A stretch of 64,000 bases of DNA, taken from positions 1 through 64,000 of the forward strand of contig JAFARC010000082.1 of assembly GCA_019245755.1 (NCBI GenBank), written 5' to 3'. Positions within the stretch are counted from its first letter, which is position 1. Each line of letters begins with the position of its first letter. A program made the position numbers and the translations under genes. Source of the DNA: Mycobacteriaceae bacterium (GTDB taxonomy: Bacteria > Actinomycetota > Actinomycetes > Mycobacteriales > Mycobacteriaceae). The notes beneath the pieces were generated by a model. That model worked only from the letters and a program-made list of their open reading frames with translations, searched no databases and was not told where the DNA came from. Shown here in pieces: positions 60,233 through 64,000 of this stretch.

Positions 60233-60996
60233 CGATCGTGACCGGCGCGAGCGGGGACATCGGCTTCGCCTGCGCGACGAAACTCGCCGGCACCGGGATG
60301 GCGGTAATGGGCACCGGCCGCGATGAGAGCAGGCTGGCCCGGTTAACGAATGCGATCGACGATCCCGATCGCGTCGGGTGGCTGGCGATCGATCTCACCC
60401 AGGACGACGCGCCCGGCAGGATCGTGGACGCCGCCGTCGACCGGTGGGGGCACATCGACTTCCTCGTCAACAACGCCGGCGTGGGCAGTCCCAAGCCCCT
60501 GCACGAAACCGACGACCAGACACTGGATTACTTCCTGGGCCTGATGCTGCGCGCGCCGTTCCGGCTGGCCCGTGAGGTACTGCCACACATGCCGCCCGGC
60601 TCGGGCATCGTCAACGTGACCTCGACGTTCGCCGTCGTGGGCGGGCTTCGCGGCGGCGCCTACAGCGCCGCCAAAGGCGGGCTGACGGCGCTGACCACCC
60701 ACATCGCCTGCCAGTACGGCGCGCAGGGAATCCGGTGCAACGCGGTGGCTCCCGGGGTGACACGGACAGCCATGGTCGAGCAGCGGCTGCAGGACGAGCG
60801 ATTCCGCAAGATCAACGTCGAAATGACCCCACATCAGCGTCTGGCCACGGTCGACGACATCGCGAGCACCGTGGCGTTCCTGTGCTCGCCCGGCGGCAGC
60901 TTCATCAACGGGCAGACCATCGTGGTCGATGGTGGCTGGAGCGCGACAAGGTACCTGTCGGACTTCGCCCTGACGTCGGATTGGGTTCCGCGGTGA
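60223..60996 (+). CDS. Short-chain dehydrogenase/reductase
   Basis: An SDR of 257 residues: VAIVTGASGDIGFACATKLA, NNAG in FLVNNAGVGS, the Ser in NVTSTFAVVGG and YSAAKGG. The end GQTIVVDGGWSATRYLSDFA is typical of FabG-like enzymes. ATG 60223 has GGGCAGG close upstream; GTG 60217 is the alternative. It overlaps the ligase before it and the ligase after it (GTGA), so it is embedded in the operon. Likely a hydroxy/keto interconversion. Confidence 0.9.
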   Translation: MQVAIVTGASGDIGFACATKLAGTGMAVMGTGRDESRLARLTNAIDDPDRVGWLAIDLTQDDAPGRIVDAAVDRWGHIDFLVNNAGVGSPKPLHETDDQTLDYFLGLMLRAPFRLAREVLPHMPPGSGIVNVTSTFAVVGGLRGGAYSAAKGGLTALTTHIACQYGAQGIRCNAVAPGVTRTAMVEQRLQDERFRKINVEMTPHQRLATVDDIASTVAFLCSPGGSFINGQTIVVDGGWSATRYLSDFALTSDWVPR

Positions 60997-62540
60997 ACCT
61001 GTTCGCGATCCTGAACCAGACCGCGGCCCGTTTTCCCGATCGCGCTGCGCTCTATCAGGGACGGCGCCCGGTCTGCACATGGCGCGAGCTGCGTGAGCGC
61101 GCCCTGCGACTGGCCGCCTCGATCAGGGCGGCGGTCGGAAATTCCGGCGCCCGACTGGCGATCGCCAGCGAGAACCGCGCCGAGATCGTGGAACTTCTCT
61201 TCGCCATCTGGGCCGCGGAGTGCGTCGCGGTGCCGATCAACTACAAACTGCATCCGCGCGAGATGGTGCAGATCGTCGAGGACGCCGGCGTCTCGCGGGT
61301 CTTCGCGTCGCCGCAGATCGCCGCCGAACTCGCCGGTGTCACCGGCGTTGCCGTCGAAACCCTTGGGGGTGAGCCATACTCGCGGCGGCTGTCGGTGGCG
61401 CCGCTGGAGCCGCCGGCTACCGACTCGTCGACACTCGCCTGGCTTTTCTACACCAGCGGGACGACGGGGCGTTCGAAAGGGGCGATGCTCACCCACCGCA
61501 ACCTGATGGCCATGACGATCGCCCATCTCGCCGACATCGACGACCCGGATGAGCACTGCAGCCTCATCCACGGCGCTCCGATGTCGCATGGGTCGGGGCT
61601 CTACATCGCGCCCTACGTATTGCGCGGCGCGCGCCAGGTGGTGCCGGACTCGGGGGCCTTCGAGGTCGGCGAATTCCTCGACCTGTGTGAACACCACCCG
61701 GGTTCCACCGCGTTCCTGGCGCCGACCATGGTGCAGCGGCTGGTCGAGACGGGACGGGGTCGGCCCCATAATCTGCGCACGATCGTCTACGGCGGCGGCC
61801 CGATGTATGTCGAAAGCCTCAAGAAGGCGATGGCAGCGTTCGGTCCGGTGTTCGCCCAGATTTACGGGCAGGGCGAGTCGCCAATGACGATCACCGGTCT
61901 GCGCCGCGCCGACCACGAGGCGGCCGACGACGGGATCCTGGGTTCGGTCGGGTACGCGCGGTCGGGCGTGGAGGTTGCGGTGCTGCGCCACGACGGCACG
62001 CCGGCGGGTGTCGACGAGGTGGGTGAGATTGTCTGCCGCGGTGACGTCGTCATGTGCGGGTATTGGAACGATCCGGGGGCCACCGCCGACACGCTGAAGA
62101 ACGGCTGGATGTACACCGGCGACATTGGCTCATTCGATGTGCGGGGCTACCTGACGCTGCGCGACCGGTCGAGGGACGTCGTGATCAGCGGCGGAAGCAA
62201 CATCTATCCCCGGGAAGTGGAGGAAGCGCTGCTGGAGCATCCGCGCGTTGGGCAGGCGTGCGTGGTGGGCGCGCCCGACCCGGAGTGGGGTGAAATCGTG
62301 GTCGCGTTCATCGTGGGCCGTGCGAGTGAGCCGGATGCGGGTGAGCTGGATGCGGGTGAGCTGGATGCGGGTGAGCTGGATGCACATCTGCTGCAACGCA
62401 TCGCCCGGTTCAAACGGCCGAAACGCTACGTGTTCGTTGACGACCTGCCCAAGAACAGCTACGGCAAGGTGCTCAAGCGTGAGCTCCGGGGCCGCGTCAC
62501 GGACTCGCGGGTCGCACGTCAGGCCGGAAGGTCAAAGTAA
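60993..62540 (+). CDS. Acyl-CoA ligase (AMP-forming), second
   Basis: A 515-residue adenylate-forming enzyme. The P-loop is LFYTSGTTGRSKGAMLTHRN (about 151-170), A5 motif QIYGQGESPMTITGL, hinge YTGDIGSFDVRGYLTLRDRS, and catalytic Lys in PKNSYGKVLKREL. Near residue 450 an in-frame 15-base repeat (GATGCGGGTGAGCTG, three copies) adds DAGEL three times in a surface loop. GTG 60993 overlaps the SDR stop. The 3' end overlaps the convergent SRPBCC gene by 22 bases. Confidence 0.93.
   Translation: MNLFAILNQTAARFPDRAALYQGRRPVCTWRELRERALRLAASIRAAVGNSGARLAIASENRAEIVELLFAIWAAECVAVPINYKLHPREMVQIVEDAGVSRVFASPQIAAELAGVTGVAVETLGGEPYSRRLSVAPLEPPATDSSTLAWLFYTSGTTGRSKGAMLTHRNLMAMTIAHLADIDDPDEHCSLIHGAPMSHGSGLYIAPYVLRGARQVVPDSGAFEVGEFLDLCEHHPGSTAFLAPTMVQRLVETGRGRPHNLRTIVYGGGPMYVESLKKAMAAFGPVFAQIYGQGESPMTITGLRRADHEAADDGILGSVGYARSGVEVAVLRHDGTPAGVDEVGEIVCRGDVVMCGYWNDPGATADTLKNGWMYTGDIGSFDVRGYLTLRDRSRDVVISGGSNIYPREVEEALLEHPRVGQACVVGAPDPEWGEIVVAFIVGRASEPDAGELDAGELDAGELDAHLLQRIARFKRPKRYVFVDDLPKNSYGKVLKRELRGRVTDSRVARQAGRSK
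62334..62378. repeat. 15-base tandem repeat inside the acyl-CoA ligase gene
   Basis: GATGCGGGTGAGCTG is present three times without interruption and keeps the reading frame. The protein gains a Asp-Ala-Gly-Glu-Leu repeat in the C-terminal domain, between a conserved strand and the catalytic Lys region. Confidence 0.9.
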
Positions 62541-63007
62541 CGCCGGATGCCCGCGAGCATCGTGCGGTGAGCCTTGACCGCCTCGCGGATCGTGAAGCCC
62601 GCCAGTGGCCGGGGCGCTTGGATGCGCAGGTGCTCGACGATCCGGGTGCCGGCTTCGATCGCCTCGAACGTCACCGTGCTGCGCAGGCGTACCCGGGGAA
62701 ATTGCCGCGCCTCGGCGGCCACCGCACCGGTCAGTGGCACATACAGCCGCGCCGAGTAGCTGGTCGGGATCACCCACCAACCCAGGGGGATGCGATCACG
62801 AACCCGATAGCTCTGGGTGTAGCCGTCGGCGGTTTCGCTGCGAGCCGTCGAGCGGACCTTCACCACGAGCGGGTGGACGAGCTTCATGTTGTTGAGGTCC
62901 GCGTAAAAGCAGCGGACCGCCGCCGGCGCCGCCGGCACCTGCTCGATCAGCGTCTGCTCCGCACGGACGAGCCAGCCGCGCATGAACCTGACCGGCGAGG
63001 CGGTCAT
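62519..63007 (-). CDS. SRPBCC-fold protein
   Basis: A START/SRPBCC-like protein of 162 residues: LVRAEQTLIEQVPAAPAAVR, then CFYADLNNMKLVHPLVVKVR, and a C-terminal helix (IREAVKAHRTMLAGIRRYFD). The fold binds hydrophobic ligands; enzymatic function is unknown. The start is uncertain: ATG 63007, GTG 63034 or ATG 62983 are all possible and none has a good ribosome-binding site. It converges on the acyl-CoA ligase with a 22-base overlap and follows the small membrane protein on the same strand. Confidence 0.8.
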   Translation of the reverse strand: MTASPVRFMRGWLVRAEQTLIEQVPAAPAAVRCFYADLNNMKLVHPLVVKVRSTARSETADGYTQSYRVRDRIPLGWWVIPTSYSARLYVPLTGAVAAEARQFPRVRLRSTVTFEAIEAGTRIVEHLRIQAPRPLAGFTIREAVKAHRTMLAGIRRYFDLPA

Positions 63008-63046
63008 TGCGGGGTACTGCGGACCGAACTGCACCGGCGCCGGGAT

Positions 63047-63391
63047 CTAAGGAAGAATTCCGGCCGCCCGGCACTGAGCCTGAACCGCAAGGGCGTGGGC
63101 ATCGTGCTGGACCGAGGCGGCGTGACACCAGTCGCGCGCGGCCGCACCGCAGGCATGCTCCACCGCGCCGCCCATCGAACTCGCGATCGACACATTGACA
63201 CAGCCATCCTCTGATCGTTCATGAGTGGTCAGCGCCCAGGCCGCCGCGCCCACCGCGATGGCGGCCGCGACGACCCCCGTCGCAATCACCATGACGCGGC
63301 GTTCGCGACCAGTCAGCGGTTCGGTCGGTGGCGTCTTGCCTCTGTTGACCGTCGGTGGGCTCCTTCGTGCGGCGAAATGGATGGCATACAC
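63047..63391 (-). CDS. Small membrane-anchored or exported protein
   Basis: About 114 residues: a polar N-terminus, one hydrophobic helix (VMVIATGVVAAAIAVGAAAW) and a Cys-containing extracytoplasmic part (DGCVNVSIASSMGGAVEHAC, then DWCHAASVQHDAHALAVQAQ) with four Cys that could form two disulfides. I do not recognise the family, though similar single-helix proteins preceded by PLTGRERR-like segments occur in mycobacteria. GTG 63391 is a tentative start. It reads toward the SRPBCC gene. Confidence 0.55.
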   Translation of the reverse strand: MYAIHFAARRSPPTVNRGKTPPTEPLTGRERRVMVIATGVVAAAIAVGAAAWALTTHERSEDGCVNVSIASSMGGAVEHACGAAARDWCHAASVQHDAHALAVQAQCRAAGILP

Positions 63392-63452
63392 ACTAAGGGC
63401 AATTCGACGGTCCGGCTGACACCGGCGACGGCCGCGGAATACCATCTTTGCT

Positions 63453-63731
63453 ATGAGGCGCGCTCCGGTAGCGGCCGTAGCCGCGGCGACTGTCGCGGCC
63501 GCGCTGTCCGGGGTGGCCCCGGCCGGGATCGGCAACGCGGACATCTGCGGCGGGTTTGGCCCCGGTGTGATCATCTCCGGTAACTGCGGCCCCTCGGACA
63601 ACAACGCGGGCACCGACGCGTCATCGCAGTCGGGGGACAGCAGCTGGCCGCCGGCCATCGACTACGGCTCGGACGACGACGGCGGAGGCACACCGGCCGC
63701 GCCGATCGTGCCGGTTTCGCCGGCTCCGTAG
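63453..63731 (+). CDS. Small secreted protein
   Basis: A 92-residue protein with signal peptide (MRRAPVAAVAAATVAAALSG, cut about GNA-D), two Cys (ICGGFGPGVIISGNCGP) that could pair, and an acidic Gly/Pro/Ser tail (YGSDDDGGGTPAAPIVPVSP). A SSWPP element resembles the low-complexity protein at 40209. The gene diverges from the small membrane protein by 61 bases. No function assigned. Confidence 0.72.
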   Translation: MRRAPVAAVAAATVAAALSGVAPAGIGNADICGGFGPGVIISGNCGPSDNNAGTDASSQSGDSSWPPAIDYGSDDDGGGTPAAPIVPVSPAP

Positions 63732-63750
63732 CGGGCCTCGGCTCGACCGG

Positions 63751-64000
63751 TTATTCGGTGGCGCCTGCCGTCGCCATCCTCTGGAGGTCGGATGCCTTGA
63801 TCGGGCCTTTCTGCTCGCCGTCGCGGCGCTGTGACCTGATCGAGACGTCGTGGCCCTCGACCTGCTTGCGCAGCGCGCCGACCGTGCAGTTCTCGCGGCC
63901 ACCCAGCACCGAGAACGGGTCGTAGTGGTAGTGCGTCATGGCGTTGCGGTGGGTGATCTTGTCGAGGTCTTCGTCGCTGACGCCGCCGATGGACTGGGCG
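63751..64000 (-). CDS. Amidohydrolase family protein, C-terminal fragment
   Basis: The frame enters from the right edge of the window and ends at 63751, about 83 residues. Its edge sequence (AQSIGGVSDEDLDKITHRNA, then MTHYHYDPFSVLGGRENCTV) matches the C-terminal end of TIM-barrel metal-dependent amidohydrolases, where the helix before the final Tyr-Asp-Pro-Phe is conserved. The catalytic metal ligands are outside the window, so activity cannot be judged. A start inside the window at 63939 would give only a 62-residue fragment and is unlikely. Confidence 0.75.
   Translation of the reverse strand, partial: AQSIGGVSDEDLDKITHRNAMTHYHYDPFSVLGGRENCTVGALRKQVEGHDVSIRSQRRDGEQKGPIKASDLQRMATAGATE

Overview
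The window is high-GC actinobacterial DNA. Its conserved core keeps the gene order of Mycobacterium tuberculosis Rv1832 down to Rv1815 (recalled from memory, not searched): gcvP, a MerR regulator, a DUF151 nuclease, a second MerR, garA, gcvH, DUF881/small-basic-protein/DUF881, pgsA2, secA2, ilvG, the Rv1819c transporter, a flavoprotein and an exported trypsin-like protease. The PE_PGRS gene and TetR gene present in that stretch of M. tuberculosis are missing, and there is an MspA-type porin. I read this as a non-tuberculous Mycobacterium. I saw no rRNA, tRNA, insertion sequence or CRISPR array.

Layout. 1-1853 (leftward): start of a fatty-acyl-AMP ligase and a TesA-like thioesterase, an arrangement like the left edge of the PDIM lipid locus, here joined to gcvP. 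1972-18465: the conserved core, with a tandem glycine riboswitch ahead of gcvP. 18466-23054: protease, RES toxin-antitoxin pair, PknH-sensor-like lipoprotein and type B carboxylesterase. 23197-31241 (rightward): malQ, then a tight operon of sulfotransferase, metallo-hydrolase, SDR, F420-type LLM enzyme, SnoaL-like protein and MFS transporter, preceded by a KstR-type palindrome. 31238-42093: ChaB, SRPBCC, acyltransferase, DedA, DUF305 lipoprotein, TetR with an NTF2-like gene and an NDH-2-like gene, an APC permease with an OB-fold tail, an MspA porin and two low-complexity exported proteins.

42205-62540 is the most striking part: a 17-gene catabolic island made of two divergent operons. The leftward operon has 12 genes, most overlapping by 1-8 bases: SDR, Rieske oxygenase, LLM enzyme, Baeyer-Villiger-type monooxygenase, SDR, CoA-transferase, two acyl-CoA dehydrogenase pairs with an enoyl-CoA hydratase between them, and an MFS transporter. 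The rightward operon has an SMP-30-like lactonase candidate, a GntR/UTRA regulator, two acyl-CoA ligases and an SDR. Their shared promoter region holds several palindromes that are likely operators. The enzyme set suggests uptake, oxygenation, ester or lactone formation and opening, CoA activation and beta-oxidation of a hydrophobic cyclic or branched compound. The substrate cannot be read from sequence.

62519-64000: an SRPBCC protein, two small exported or membrane proteins and the C-terminal end of an amidohydrolase.
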